Shown here piece after piece: positions 10,960-22,187 of a stretch of DNA of 64,000 bases. Position numbers and translations under genes: made by a program. The notes below the pieces were generated by a model. That model had not been told where the DNA came from. It ran no database searches and saw nothing but the letters and a program-made list of their open reading frames with translations. The number at the start of each line of letters is the position of its first letter. Position 1 is the first letter of the stretch. This stretch comes from Odiellus spinosus. Lineage: Eukaryota > Arthropoda > Arachnida > Opiliones > Phalangiidae. The DNA lies in assembly GCA_963920705.1 (NCBI GenBank), contig OY987239.1, positions 8,186,504-8,250,503 of the forward strand, in the 5' to 3' direction.

Positions 10960-11545
10960 GATTGGTCGAGGAAATAAGGACCTCCATGTATCCCGATAAG
11001 CCATCATGGCAATGAGATGGCCGATATCCTTGCCAGGAGGGGGGCGGAGGGTAGATTCCTCGGACCCGAACCCGCTGGCATGATACGGCACCAACTCCGC
11101 AAGGCCATGACCGACCTCCAACTAAAGCTTTGGCTTGAGATGAATTCCTTGGTCCTTCTAAGAAGAGGGCGAAGGATCTCCTCACCCTCTCCACATAGAC
11201 TGGTTTGTGGTCTATTAACGGGTCATTGTCATCTTAACAGGCACCTCCACTTGATTGGTATTGGGGACGATCCGCTCTGTAGAGCTTGTCTCACTGAGGA
11301 GGAAACCTCATCTCATGTTCTCTGTAGCTGCATTAACCACTCAGCTCTGAGAATGGAGCATCTTGGTATGCATACAATAGAAACCCGTGAGTTTTCTGAT
11401 ATCCCGGTGAAGCAAATTGTTCGCTTCATCACAGAGACTGGTCTTTTCAAGACATAAACTGCCTGGGGTTGCACAATGGACAAGTACTAGTCGAGGTGCA
11501 CGGTCGGAGTAATCCGACCACCCACTCTTAATAATATAATAATAT
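10960..11545 (+). mobile_element. Jockey/R1-type non-LTR retrotransposon 3' fragment
   Basis: A 5'-truncated retrotransposon tail. Positions 10990-11457 encode the end of an RNase H domain (GNEMADILARRGAEG, the usual GNExAD-LA motif) and then a C-terminal Cys/His region, CRACLTEEETSSHVLCSC, followed by a TAA stop. This arrangement is typical of the pol C-terminus in arthropod Jockey/R1/LOA-like elements (established family knowledge). Upstream of 10990 the frame is broken. The 3' untranslated tail contains GCACAATGGAC and ends in a TAATA-type microsatellite at about 11528-11546. Imperfect inverted repeats flank the insertion at 10840-10870 and 11548-11590, so it may sit inside an older element. 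Confidence 0.85.
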
Positions 11546-11826
11546 ATATCCCGATAAGCCTATTTTCCGGGTAAGATATAAATTTATTTCTAGTTCAATA
11601 TTTGTTCACAAATTTTTTCACTATCTAAACAATAAGGAATCGATAAAAACACTTCATAGATTGCATTCTCCATTTAATTCATTGAAAAATATATCTAATT
11701 TTTGGAATTGCAACACTCTTTACAGAGCAAATTTTATCAGGGTTGCATGTCTACTTATATATGTTTGAAATCTCCAACTATACTGCAAGTCTTAATGATA
11801 AAAATCATAAATAAAACTGAACTTAC

Positions 11827-12411
11827 CTGATTAAGTGACGTCACTTTCGTGGTTAATTCTTCTAACATGGTTGTTAAATCATTGTCCATTGGTTCAGAAA
11901 CCACAATCGCCTTGTCTAGAAGTGGCAATAACAAAATTGCGTATGGCAGAGACCGTTGAGGATGCCAAACTAGCATAGCGTTCAAAAATACTATCATGTT
12001 TCTCAAGGTTTGGGCTTCGATTCTTTCAATTTTGGTTAAATAATTAGAAAGAATGACCTTGAAATAGTTTTCACCACAATCGGCGATCAAATCTCGTAGA
12101 AATTCTATCAATGTTTCTCTGTGACTCGACTGGCAAGCTAATGATAGAAGATTTAGTGATACTACTATCTTCGCGTTATCAAGCGATTTTGATTTGATTA
12201 GGTCTTTGAATCCATACGCGTCATTTTTGATGGCAAATAAGACTTCATTCGGACTCCTGGTTATCTGTTTTTCGAGGTCTTCATAAGGTTTTTTATGGTA
12301 ATTATATGTTCGCGAGGTGTATCGACCTCTAAATCGACCCGATCCACGGTTAACACGAGGGTTGGGCATTTGGAACATGTTTTGAAACATTATTTGTGAC
12401 GTAAATTTCAA
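11827..12411 (-). CDS. ZNFX1: ZNFX1-like helicase, first coding exon
   Basis: Encodes the N-terminus: an Arg/Gly-rich start (RVNRGSGRFRGRYTSR) followed by an alpha-helical, armadillo-like region resembling the N-terminal region of ZNFX1. Examples are SLNLLSLACQSSHRETLIEF and MLVWHPQRSLPYAILLLPLL. Donor CAG|GTAAGT at 11827 is a perfect consensus and leaves in phase 0. I use the ATG at 12411, the first in frame. Methionines at residues 8, 12 and 15 are also possible, and a TTTAG| just upstream could be the acceptor of a 5' UTR intron. Together the seven exons give roughly 1,040 codons of an approximately 1,900-residue family protein. Confidence 0.85.
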
Positions 12412-13960
12412 TTGAATGAATTCACATCAGAAATCTAAATGAAAAAAACTTATATTGTTGCATTTTCTTGGGTGTCTCCCTATGGTTGAAATTATCACAA
12501 AATTTAACAGGACATTAGCACACTAGCAGCAAAAAGAGCAGAATAAGCACCTTAACAGACTTCTAACCAGTGATTTGGAAAATTAAACTGGCTTCTCGAT
12601 CCAGGAAACTTAAATCTTCATCGATAGTAAGTTTAAAGACGAATATGTGTCAAAGATAATTGTTGTGGCTGGAAACCAATATTAGGGTCAGCCAGTGGCG
12701 TCACTCAGGAATATTCCCTTGCTTTTTTTTAATAACATTCGGCTTTCGTGGCAAATCACTTGCCTAAGTTAGAAGTCAGTCAAGGAGGGTATTTCAATTT
12801 ACCTATAAAAAAGGTCGAGCAACCTAAACTCCATTGCCAGCCAACGTTTCTCAAATTTTTCGCATTCACTTTACCAAGTGAATCTTATATCAGAAGCCCA
12901 TGTAAACCATATGTCCGCTTAAGAGGGGAATGTGCAATGTTCGATCAAAATCCAAATTTCCAATGGTTACAGAACGTTGCCAAGTCGATTTCGACAAGGA
13001 AAGGAGTATCAATTTTATATCGAGAAATAATGTCGAAGAGCCCCTTGCTTGGGAGAGGGTTATTTTATCTACAGAATTTGCCAAAGTGAAAAACAAAACA
13101 GCCGAGGCCTAATTTAAAGAGATCCCTGCATTTAGCATAAACCCAAGTCAATTGCACACACAATAATTAGGGCGTAGTATTGTTATTTTACGGAAAATAA
13201 CTTACATAAACTCTACTTCGGTTCATTTCACTTTCCAAAACTCTTCTGTGTTTGTTAAATTTGCATTATTTCAAATTTAAATGAGTTGATTCATCAACGG
13301 TTTTCACGAAGTGACGAACAGACGAAACTGCTTCGGCTTCACTGCTTCGCCTGCCCAGATTTCGGATTCTACAAACGGTCTCGCGCAGTAAATAATAGAA
13401 TGATGAAACCAAAAACTAACTAATTGTCGATAAACTCGTCTGCTCCACGAGGTTTTCGAACTTCGAAGTGTCTATTTAGGGACTTCAGCCTCTTTAACAG
13501 GGCTGTATATAATCAATCAAAAAGGAACTAATGTCCAGTTGGTGTGAACTTGGCTAAGCTAGAAATTTGTTCTTCGGTCCAATGGAATATAATCGTATAA
13601 GCTATAAATGACTGGCAACGGCTTAATCTGAGCTTTAATAACACATTTATTTTACCCAAAACAATATTGAGATAGACACTTTATTTACATAAACAAAATT
13701 TATACGTTTTTTTATTGAACATAATTGCCAAATTAGGGCATTTATTCTTAATTCTTAATAAAATAAAATCGATTTGCCGAGATCATAGGATGAAAATTAT
13801 AAAAATGATAAAATATTTTTTTTATATAACAAAAAAATGTCAGTTTTTTTTCTTAAAAAATTAAAAACGACTAAAACTTATATAATAAAGCGATGTAAAG
13901 TAAAAAATTTCAATCTAATATCAAATTTTCAAATATATCGTCATTAATTTTCTTAATTTT
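12412..13960. other. Intergenic, upstream of the ZNFX1-like gene
   Basis: Probably contains the ZNFX1-like promoter and 5' UTR, but no core promoter motif can be named. Open frames at 12748-13089 show no family features. A CTTCG-rich stretch lies at 13300-13390. Confidence 0.4.
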
Positions 13961-13966
13961 AGTAGA

Positions 13967-14048
13967 GCGCATTCGGTGTAACGTTAATAATAAAAAAATA
14001 CGTAACCGATCTGTCACCGGTCATTTTGGTTCGTTACACCGAACGCAT
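13967..14048. repeat. Short inverted repeat (MITE-like), 17-bp arms
   Basis: GCGCATTCGGTGTAACG at 13967-13983 and CGTTACACCGAACGCAT at 14032-14048, with CACCGG-containing sequence between them. It overlaps the distal part of the candidate exon at 14014-14260. Confidence 0.6.
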
Positions 14049-14260
14049 CCGTTCTTTTTATTTTATTTTTCTTCTTAAGCTTCATCGAGCGGTTAGCAGA
14101 TGGCGTCACAAGACTAGGTATACAATCAAGCGCGTTCGATGCGGGGAACAAGCGTGACCGGTTTTGTAGCCGGTAACTCAAATTCAAGCGAGGAACGCGC
14201 TTCAGGGTGTCTTTTATTTCGACAGGTGTCGCACCGAGCGAATGTTTTTTTTCGTGATAT
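14014..14260 (-). CDS. Candidate 3' exon downstream of the CDK inhibitor
   Basis: Preceded by an excellent acceptor, TTTTCCCTCTTTCTAG| at 14261. One frame is open to a TGA at 14014 and reads a basic peptide with RSRLFP (an RxLF cyclin-docking-like motif) and MKLKKKNKIKR (nuclear-localisation-like). A second frame is open for about 45 codons. A strong donor AAAG|GTAAGA lies at 15178, on the same strand downstream of the CDK inhibitor stop, so the two sites could bound a 0.9-kb intron. No GT in the CDK inhibitor frame gives the phase needed to join it to the RSRLF frame, so the site may be spliced only within the 3' UTR. Coding status is uncertain. Confidence 0.35.
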
Positions 14261-15177
14261 CTAGAAAGAGGGAAAATTATCAAGGTTAACGGTCTGCGTT
14301 ACTCCAGCTAGTGAAATCGGCCAAACCAGTTTATGCCTCTGGAGGTTTTTCGCGCCAAAACTCTAGTCTAGTCTCTAACCCGCAAAAACGTTCTTATATT
14401 CGAAATCTATCATGAATGGCTCTATTTTGAAGAAAACAGCTTTTATATTCAAACTTTAGATGATAAAAAGAATTTTTTTCACGCGCGAGTGAGTTTGAAA
14501 AACAATTTTCGGAAGAAAATCTTATATTACGGTTGGTGATTTTATACAAAACTTACTCGCTAAATTATAATTATCATTTTGATGGCATGTTAAAGTTGTA
14601 ATTAAGATATTTAAGTTTTATTTACTATCGTTACTTGGTAGTTAAGGTTAAAAAAGGCGGAAGGCTTGTTTGAATGTTGTTTGATAAGCATGCGTAACGA
14701 ATTGAGAATTTTATTTCAATTACAACTTAAATTAGACGTTTTTATGTCTTCTTATTTGTTTGAACTTTGCAATTTAAGAAAAGATTAATTAAAAATATAA
14801 CTAAAAACCTATATTTGAAAATAGTCATTCTAAAAACTTACAATATGCTTGATTATTTTTCTATGGTGTTAAGTATTAGTATCTAGGCTTAATATTGATT
14901 TTTGTTAATCAATTCTTAACTATAAAATGATTTTGGTTCAAAATTAGTGTACTTAAGAGTTATTTTTAAGTAGTACATCACAGTAAAATACACTGTAAAT
15001 TAAGACGTATTTAACCTATAATCTTCCTAACATTTTATAAAATATGTCTAGGCCTATCACAATTTAATTTTATGCGAAATAACAGGCTTCGCGTTTGCCG
15101 TTTTAAAAAATTATCACTCTTGTAACTTTTGTTTAAAACTATTTTGTGTAACTAAAAATGAATAAATAGTGTCTTAC
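14261..15177 (-). other. AT-rich spacer or intron between candidate exon and CDK inhibitor
   Basis: Bounded by a strong donor (15178) and a strong acceptor (14261) on the minus strand. No repeats or RNA genes were recognised inside. Confidence 0.4.
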
Positions 15178-15354
15178 CTTTATGTGAATCGAGATCATTG
15201 GAAATATGATGTAAGGTGGCTCCCATTTGAAGAAAATAACATGATATGCAAATTGCAATGTAAAGCGTAGCGTTTTCAACATTATAGAGAGATTTTGTTC
15301 GAGGGGAGTTATTTCATGGGAGCGCAGCAAACATCAAAATAAGTTCAGTTCAGT

Positions 15355-15600
15355 TCATTTTTTCTTCATCCAAGATGAACCACGATCAGAGTCTTTATTA
15401 TAGCAGCAAGATTTTGATTTGTTGTTGTTATTATTATTGTCATTTTCCCATTTCCAACGTCCTGGCAATGGTTTTTCTTTGGTAAAATCAAAATTCCATT
15501 TATTTTTGCCGCTCTGTTGCACTTCCTTCAATTGTTTCTTCACAAATTCTTCCGTTTTTTCGTTATTTTCTCGTCCGAATAAATTTCTGCAGATCGTCAT
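15355..15600 (-). CDS. Cip/Kip-type cyclin-dependent kinase inhibitor (p27/Dacapo-like)
   Basis: An 81-residue open frame consisting almost wholly of the CDI domain that blocks cyclin-CDK complexes in the nucleus. CRNLFG at residues 4-9 is the RxL cyclin-binding motif. A helical linker follows, then NKWNFDFTKEKPLPGRWKW at 33-51, the kinase-binding strand (p27 has RKWNFDFQNHKPLEGKYEW). The motifs and spacing are those of Cip/Kip proteins, so the family call is firm. Oddities: residues 53-60 are an Asn-rich run encoded by an AAT/AAC microsatellite, and the PxFY segment that inserts into the CDK active site in p27 is not visible before the stop. The protein is also far shorter than usual (about 160-245 aa). 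A donor downstream of the stop (15178) suggests a spliced 3' UTR or an unmodelled coding exon. Confidence 0.85.
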   Translation of the reverse strand: MTICRNLFGRENNEKTEEFVKKQLKEVQQSGKNKWNFDFTKEKPLPGRWKWENDNNNNNNKSKSCCYNKDSDRGSSWMKKK

Positions 15601-15672
15601 TTTTAATATTAATTTTAAACTCTCACTCTGTTAAATATCGTTATCTCATAACCGTCTTAAAATCAATTTTAT

Positions 15673-15681
15673 GGCGGGAAA
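15673..15681 (-). promoter_or_regulatory. E2F-type site upstream of CDK inhibitor
   Basis: GGCGGGAAA (TTTCCCGCC on the gene strand), 73 bp upstream of the CDK inhibitor ATG. It matches the E2F consensus TTTSSCGC, a sensible element for a cell-cycle gene. Binding is inferred. Confidence 0.55.
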
Positions 15682-15798
15682 TTCTCCGTCGTCCCCTGGG
15701 CCTCGTGCGCTTGAAAAGTCTCGTGTTGATGTCAAAAGCTCAACTACGGGCGCGAGCTGGCGCGTGTCGAACTAATATACCCCCACCGCCGTAAGAGA

Positions 15799-15808
15799 TT
15801 TCCCGCGC
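15799..15808. promoter_or_regulatory. Second E2F-type site
   Basis: TTTCCCGCGC within a locally GC-rich stretch (15690-15960) that also includes TCACGTGA at 15910-15917. The GC-rich island probably marks the promoter of the CDK inhibitor. Confidence 0.5.
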
Positions 15809-15960
15809 TTTTTACGAAACTAGAATTCGTATTCGGCGCATTCTGACGTCTCTCAGCGCTATCGTCCAATCGGAGAGTTCCGTCCCCGGTTCCCGGGAAA
15901 AAACACGGATCACGTGACGCTAGATATACGGATACTATACGTGCCGTAGAGGCTGGGCGC

Positions 15961-17608
15961 CGTTGAACCAGGCCGAACGAAGTTGATATTTACACAGAAA
16001 ACGCTTAAACGTCGCTTGTAGCGTAGATTTTATGTCAATCCTCGCGTTCAAAACGTTCAAACCTGGCTTGCATTATATGTATTATTATTAAAACGTAAAG
16101 GGAGAGTCTCGTGTAAAAACTATAGTTAACCTCGTAGATATTAAAGACGATTTTGTTAACAGGAACCTAGTTGACGATTAATTAAATTAACTGGGTGTTC
16201 TAAATAGTCCAGTTTAAAAATTAAATCGGCGGGGGAAGGTAGGCCTAGCAGACGACGTGCCCTAGTCAATAGTCATGGACAAGTTTGTCTATTCCTGGTC
16301 GGGGGGAGTCTTTAAAAAAATTCTTATTGTCCACCCTGCTGATGATGCAATACGTTTAAAATTAGGTTTAGCAGACTAAACCGCCAAAATGTATGCATTT
16401 TTATTTCAAGTTGTCTATTATATCATAGAAAATATATATTTTCGGTGGGACACGGTGCACGTCAGTGTAATTTTAAATCAAAATATGTATGTACTCTGTC
16501 TGTCCGTGGGGAACGCTAAAATGTACAAGTTTGAGTTTTAATTTCAAAACACGCGGCGAGTTTGAATTTGTTTATTATTATGGCAAATATAGTCACGCGA
16601 TTTAACTTAAGCCTAACACAAGGCCTAATTTAGTTATTATATGGTTTAGAGATTTGAAGATTAACGAAGAAAAAACTGGAAGGGATTAAATAAGAGAAAT
16701 TTCAGTAATTTTAATACATTCGGTATATGATTATGACGCGTAATAACTAATTAATGTGTTAATTATCGAGGCCTGATTTAGTTTTAACTCTCTTTAGAAT
16801 TGAAACTGTTAATTTTGGAAATGCGTTAATTTGCATTTCTGCAACTCATTATTAAATTCAGAAATACCTTAACATCTGGTACCATATCAGATCGTTTATA
16901 AGTAGAAGTCAATACCCTAACTTCCACGGCACTTCCAAGTTAAGTAGTAATCCTAGTTTATAAGACTAGCCCTTTGCGATTGTCTAAGTTCGTATCCGCT
17001 GCACACTAAGGTTGATTTGGTTCCATAGACTCGTGGACCTTTTTTTTCTAGCCCCTATTTCCCCTTACGCCTTCCAACCCCTCCTTCTATACGTTTTCTT
17101 TTTTACTCAAGATTTTACTTTTTTTTTTTTGCTTTTGTAGGTTCACCAACTGTCTAGGCCGTTAGCATTATGATTCTAATGCAATTGTACTATATTTTGA
17201 ATAGCGTCTGAAGACGTTGGGCTCAGGGTTGGTCGCGAAGGAAGGGAAGTTACTTGGTCTTTCTTTTGTACTCTGGTTTAGGCTTGGTATAGACGGGTTC
17301 GGTTATGTTATACCAGAAGTTTATATGAAATCTACCTTCGGGGGGAGGAAAATAAGCAACGAAGTGACATTTTTCTACGCGCTCTTCTAGAAATATTTAC
17401 GGTACTATTGTTATTAGGAAACTGACACGCACGTTTGGCAGGGTTGCCAGAAACCTGAAAAAGTCAACGAATTTCAAAATAGGTCTTATTAGTCATGGAA
17501 TTTTGAAATTATCCAAGGGTTATGAAATTTAGAAATTGTCATAAGAAAAAAATATATATTATACCGTTAGACCATGGAGGCTTTCATAAATATGTGTATA
17601 AATATGGA
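15961..17608. other. Intergenic, mostly unrecognised
   Basis: Contains one isolated 23-bp unit of the 44.2-kb minisatellite at 16535-16557 and a good plus-strand acceptor-like site (T-rich tract, TTTGTAG|GTTCACC at about 17141). The latter leads only to short open frames. No gene could be supported. Confidence 0.4.
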
Positions 17609-17710
17609 TCAGGGCTCGTACAACATTTTAGGAGTTAATTTCCCTGACTTTTCCAGGTTTTTCCTGACCATTTCATATTAATTTCCCTGACCAATTTTAA
17701 TATTTTTTAG
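17609..17710. mobile_element. Truncated hAT-like repeat (CAGGGCTCGTAC end)
   Basis: Starts CAGGGCTCGTAC and continues with TTTCCCTGACTTTTCCAGG, the same family as the element at 47117. No intact right end was found. Confidence 0.5.
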
Positions 17711-17849
17711 GAATTTATTTTTACGAGGCAATTCCCACTTTTTATTTGACATATTTTATCAATCAGTGTCAATAAATTACTCAGAATATGAGAAAATACT
17801 TTAATCAGTTTAAAAAATTAAGTTACAATTAATTGATCGACCAATCCAG

Positions 17850-18863
17850 GCCTGCCGGAGTACCTATAATATCTATAAATTCCAATAACTCCCAGGGGTC
17901 CTATAAAATCCTATAATTCCTATATTTATCCTATAAATACCTATTTATTTTTATGTTGGTTAAATTGCACTGAGAAAGTAAAAAAAAAATAATCTGCTAT
18001 TGTTCGTTTGAGACCGTTCCATATTTTATTTTTAGCTGGTTGTAAATGTTTTTATCTAAAAACTAACCATTAATTTAAATCCGTCACGAGTCCGGCTACA
18101 TAATTCATTTTGCGTCGGCTGCTGGTTTTTGGAAGTTCTTCGCCTTCGGTCCGCGGATGTAGAGTACTAAAGTCCGGTTTTCAAAGTGTTTCTCGCGGTC
18201 TTAAAGTGTAATTTTACGATAATCGGTAATATTTAGCGTAACTTGCGTCTACTTATCACAATTTCTTTCATAATATGTGCTAAAACTATCGTGAAAGATC
18301 GAAATAAGTTTCAAATGAATCTACTCGTTTTTGATGAGGCTTTGAATCGGCGGATTAGCCCGACTGTTCTCTTGACGGAATTTAAGTGTTTCTCGCGGTC
18401 TTAAAAGTGAAATTTTACGATAATCGCTATTATTTAGCGTAAGCTGTTTCTAATTATAACAAGTTTTGTCTTAATATTCGCTAAATTATCGTGAAATGAT
18501 CGAAATAAGTTTGAAATGAATCTACTGGTTTTTGATGTGTCATTAAATTGGCGGTTTAGCGACTGTTCTCGTGACGGGATATAAGTGCTATGAAGTTTTG
18601 GAAAGCTACCTATGTCTTCAGGCTTATATGGTGAGTGAATTTTAATTTATGTTCGATTTTCGAATAAGTAGTGTATCAAATTCATATGAAAATGTGGGGT
18701 AGTTAAAGTTATAAAGGCTCTACTCTTGAATATCAAATATATAATTCCTGTAAAACTCCAATTTTTCGATATTTTAAACGTAAAACTAATATAAGATAAT
18801 TTTAGACTTATAAATTATTTTTGGACCTATTATTTTTTGTGGAATTTGGGCTGGGAGCCCTGC
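17850..18863. mobile_element. Probable element with CCTATAAAT-rich end and GGGAGCCCTG end
   Basis: The left side is a degenerate CCTATAA repeat and the right side ends TGGGAGCCCTG, as in the hAT-type element at 2384-2519. The interior holds a 199-bp tandem duplication. The left terminus is not certain. Confidence 0.35.
18184..18580. repeat. 199-bp tandem duplication
   Basis: AAGTGTTTCTCGCGGTCTTA begins at 18184 and again at 18383. The copies share the AATTTTACGATAATCG and TTGAAATGAATCTACT-type blocks and differ by scattered substitutions. Confidence 0.8.
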
Positions 18864-18995
18864 CAATCATAGACACGTATCAAAAGGCTAAACGAAAACT
18901 CATATATCACTTTATTGATTTTACGTTTTTCTAAATCTTCGTTATCGAAAACCTAAGAAAAATATCAACTCTAATTTTTAAGCATCTCCTAAATC

Positions 18996-19274
18996 AAGGA
19001 GGATCAGAGAAGGAGAGGAAATGTGGGGACGGCGCGGTTCCTACTGCGTCGGCCTAAACTCCCACTCTGGGAGAACGGGGGTAGAGACGTTTCGTGGTAA
19101 AATGTTGTCGCGTGGGTAAAACGAATCCTTTATGAGACGCGCTAGCTAGCGACCACGTGACAACAGTTTACCTCGAGAATTTCCTATCCCCCCTTTCCAC
19201 CCGAGTGGGAGGTTGGCTCTTCTCTCTCTAACTCAACGAAGCCCCACATTTCCTCTCCTTCTCTGATCCTCCTT
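18996..19274. mobile_element. MITE with 32-33-bp inverted ends
   Basis: AAGGAGGATCAGAGAAGGAG at 18996 and its complement ending at 19274 bound 279 bp of GC-richer, non-coding DNA. Confidence 0.65.
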
Positions 19275-19789
19275 GCCTAAATATGATAGAAAAGGTTTTA
19301 AAGATCGAACTTCGTTGTCTGCTACAAAAAAGCATGGAGTCCCTGCGTTTGAATTCCCGAGGTCTTCACCCGACCAATAAGCGCCGTTTAGACAGTGTGA
19401 CCCCAGAGAAACAATTGATATCATATATGTAATCAGGCTAAATACTTTCATGGCGACCGCAACTATTAGAAACTATGTTTTCCTTCATTTAAAAAACATA
19501 AATCCATCTAAGCATAAATAAATTTGGCAAGGTTTCCGATAACCGACCCCCCACAATAACGATGGTTTTGAACTAATTAGGACCTGGGGAGCTCAGAGAA
19601 AATACTTAAAAAATCTTCAACCATCGGAAGTTTGAGAAAAACGCATTTCAAAATTTGAAGTTTTGCGTATTAAATCCCATAGATTCTAACCTAACAAAAC
19701 GTAACCCAACCTATGGCGCATTCTATGGGATTTTAGCATGGGAATTTCAAATTTTCAAATACGTTTTTCTCAAACTACAGATAAAGTTT

Positions 19790-21245
19790 CGAATCTGGAA
19801 CGTTTTTTGATGGATTTCGGTTGGTTTTGGGGTCCTATTTCCATTAAAGCGAGTTCAGACCGATCAGTTCATTAGTTTTGTAAAAATAAAATATTTAAAA
19901 TCCAAATTTCGCCATGTTAATCTCCATAGGGTCCCAATTAATGTTTTATTTGAATTATTTGGTTGATTTTAACCGGGTTTTTTCTCGTTAAAAGACACTT
20001 AAACGACGTAATTATAATTTGCGTAACTAATTACTAGGAAAAAAACCCGGTCAGAATTAATTAGATACTCAAAATAATGGGTTTTTATAATGGGGAATCT
20101 GGATTTTAAATATTTTATTTTGACAAAACTAATGAACTGATCGGACTCAACTCGCTTTAATGGAAATAGGACCTCAAAACCAACATAAAACCACCAAAAA
20201 AAGTTCTACGTTCGAAACTTTATTTTTGCTCGGCGAAAATATCAAAATTTCATTCTCCCTTTTTTTGGTTTTTTCGTTTTTTTTGAAAATGAGCAAAAAT
20301 AAAGTTTCGAACGTAGAACCTTTTTTGGTGGTTTTATGTTGGTTTTGAGGTCCTATTTCCATTAAAGCGAGTTGAGTCCGATCAGTTCATTAGTTTTGTC
20401 AAAATAAAATATTTAAAATCCAGATTCCCCATTATAAAAACCCATTATTTTGAGTATCTAATTCATTCTGACCGGGTTTTCTTCCACGTAATTAGTTACG
20501 CAAATAATAATTACGTCGTTTAAGTGTCATTCAACGAGAAAAAACCCGGTTAAAATCAACCAAATAATTCAAGTAAAACATTAATTGTTGGCCCTATGGA
20601 GATTAACATGCGAAATTTGAATTTAAATTATTTTAAAATGACAAAACTAATGAACTGATCGGTCTGAACTCGCTTTAATGGAAATAGGACCCCAAAACCA
20701 ACCGAAATGCACCAAAAAATTTCCAGATTCGAAACTTTATTTTTGGCCATTTTCAAAAAAAAAACGAAAAATCGAAAAAAGGGAGAATGAAATTTTGTGT
20801 TCGAAAATGTCAAAAATAAAGTTTCGAATCTGAAACTTTTTTTGCTGGTTTTATGTAGGTTTTTAGGTCCTATTTCCATTAAAGCGAGTTCAGACCGATC
20901 AGTTCTTTAGTTTTGTCAAAATAAAATATTTAAAATCCAGATTCATCATTATAAAAACCCATAGGGCGAGGATAATGTATTATTTTGAGTATCTAATTCA
21001 TTCTGACCGGGTTTTTTCCTCGTAATTAGTTACATAAATCATAATTACATGGTTTAATTGTCTTTTAACGATAAAAAATCCGGGTAAAATCAAACAAATA
21101 ATTCAAATAAAACATTAACTGGGACCCTATGGAGATTAACATGCTAAATCTGAATTTAAATTATTTTAACGGATCGGTCCGAACTCGCTTTAATGGAAAT
21201 AGGACCCCAAAATCAACCGAAATCCATCAAAAAAAGGAACGGAAT
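19790..21245. repeat. Compound palindrome of alternating inverted units
   Basis: A roughly 450-bp unit carrying TGGAAATAGGACC, AACTAATGAACTGATCGG and AACCCGGTTAAAATCAA-type blocks occurs three times in alternating orientation, with symmetry centres near 20255 and 20790. Around 20255 the two strands read almost the same. Non-coding. The palindrome abuts the left end of the tRNA-Pro array. Confidence 0.85.
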
Positions 21246-21414
21246 ACGACCCCCGCGAGCCTGCCGGGTGTGGGCGACACCACAGAGCCGATACACTACC
21301 TATTGGCATCATGATATAAAAATTAATAGCATATTACAATGTAATAAAGCATCATGATATAAAAATTAATAGCATATTACAATGTAATAAAGCAAATAAC
21401 AAACCTTTACAGTC

Positions 21415-21486
21415 GGGCCCCGCCGGGATTTGAACCCGGGACCTCTCGCACCCGAAGCGAGAATTATACCCCTGGCCCACAGAGCC
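21415..21486 (-). tRNA. trnP-CGG: tRNA-Pro(CGG) copy 1
   Basis: A spacer. The A box is altered (TGGGCCAGGGG) and GAATTATACC differs from the consensus GAATCATACC. Confidence 0.75.
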
Positions 21487-21569
21487 GATGCACTACCCAT
21501 TGGCATCATGATATAAAAATGAACATCATATTACATTCTAATCAAACAAGTAACGAAAGTATTACCGTC

Positions 21570-21641
21570 GGACCCCGCCGGGAATTGAACCCGGGACCTC
21601 TCGCACCCGAAGCGAGAATCATACCCCTAGACCACAGAGCC
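21570..21641 (-). tRNA. trnP-CGG: tRNA-Pro(CGG) copy 2
   Basis: C spacer; C-to-T at position 71 gives a G-U acceptor pair. Confidence 0.85.
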
Positions 21642-21723
21642 GATACACTATGCATTGGCATCATGATATAGAAATTAATAGCATATTACAATGTAATAAA
21701 GCAAATAACAAAACATTACAGTC

Positions 21724-21795
21724 GGGCCCCGCCGGGATTTGAACCCGGGACCTCTCGCACCCAAAGCGAGAATCATACCCCTAGACCACAGAGCC
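21724..21795 (-). tRNA. trnP-TGG: tRNA-Pro(TGG) copy 3
   Basis: A-like spacer; consensus body. Confidence 0.9.
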
Positions 21796-21878
21796 GATAC
21801 ACTAAGCATTGTCATCATGATATAAAAATGAACATCATATTACATTCTAATCAAACAATTAACGAAAGTATTACCGTC

Positions 21879-21950
21879 GGGCCCCGCCGAGAATTGAACC
21901 CGGGACCTCTCGCACCCGAAGCGAGAATCATACCCCTAGACCACAGAGCC
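21879..21950 (-). tRNA. trnP-CGG: tRNA-Pro(CGG) copy 4
   Basis: C spacer; one T-stem change leaves a G-U pair. Confidence 0.85.
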
Positions 21951-22032
21951 GATACACTATGCATTGGCATCATGATATAGAAATTAATAGCATATTACAA
22001 TGTAATAAAGCAAATAAGAAACCTTTACAGTC

Positions 22033-22104
22033 GGGCCCCGCCGGGATTTGAACCCGGGACCTCTCGCACCCAAAGCGAGAATCATACCCCTAGACCACAG
22101 AGCC
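22033..22104 (-). tRNA. trnP-TGG: tRNA-Pro(TGG) copy 5
   Basis: A spacer; consensus. Confidence 0.92.
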
Positions 22105-22187
22105 GTTACACTAAGCATTGGCATCATGATATAAAAATGAACATCATATTACATTCTAATCAAACAAGTAACGAAAGTATTACCGTC

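Larger units (their letters stand above)
8671..11826 (-). other. ZNFX1-like intron 1 (3.2 kb)
   Basis: Joins exon 1 (phase 0, ...SLNQ) to exon 2 (phase 0, VKLVNGK...). It holds a 1.7-kb minisatellite and a retrotransposon tail. A small additional exon cannot be excluded, because the vertebrate protein has extra residues here, but none was found. Confidence 0.65.

Noticed and set aside
12748-13089. 113-codon plus-strand open frame
   Set aside because: No start context, splice signals, domain or neighbour support; composition like the surrounding AT-rich DNA.
15139-15330. Open frame with a perfect donor downstream of the CDK inhibitor
   Set aside because: No acceptor or start supports it as coding. 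The donor itself is retained as a splice-site observation.
20160-20362. Overlapping open frames on both strands with nearly the same protein
   Set aside because: They arise from the palindrome centred near 20255; each strand reads its own mirror image.
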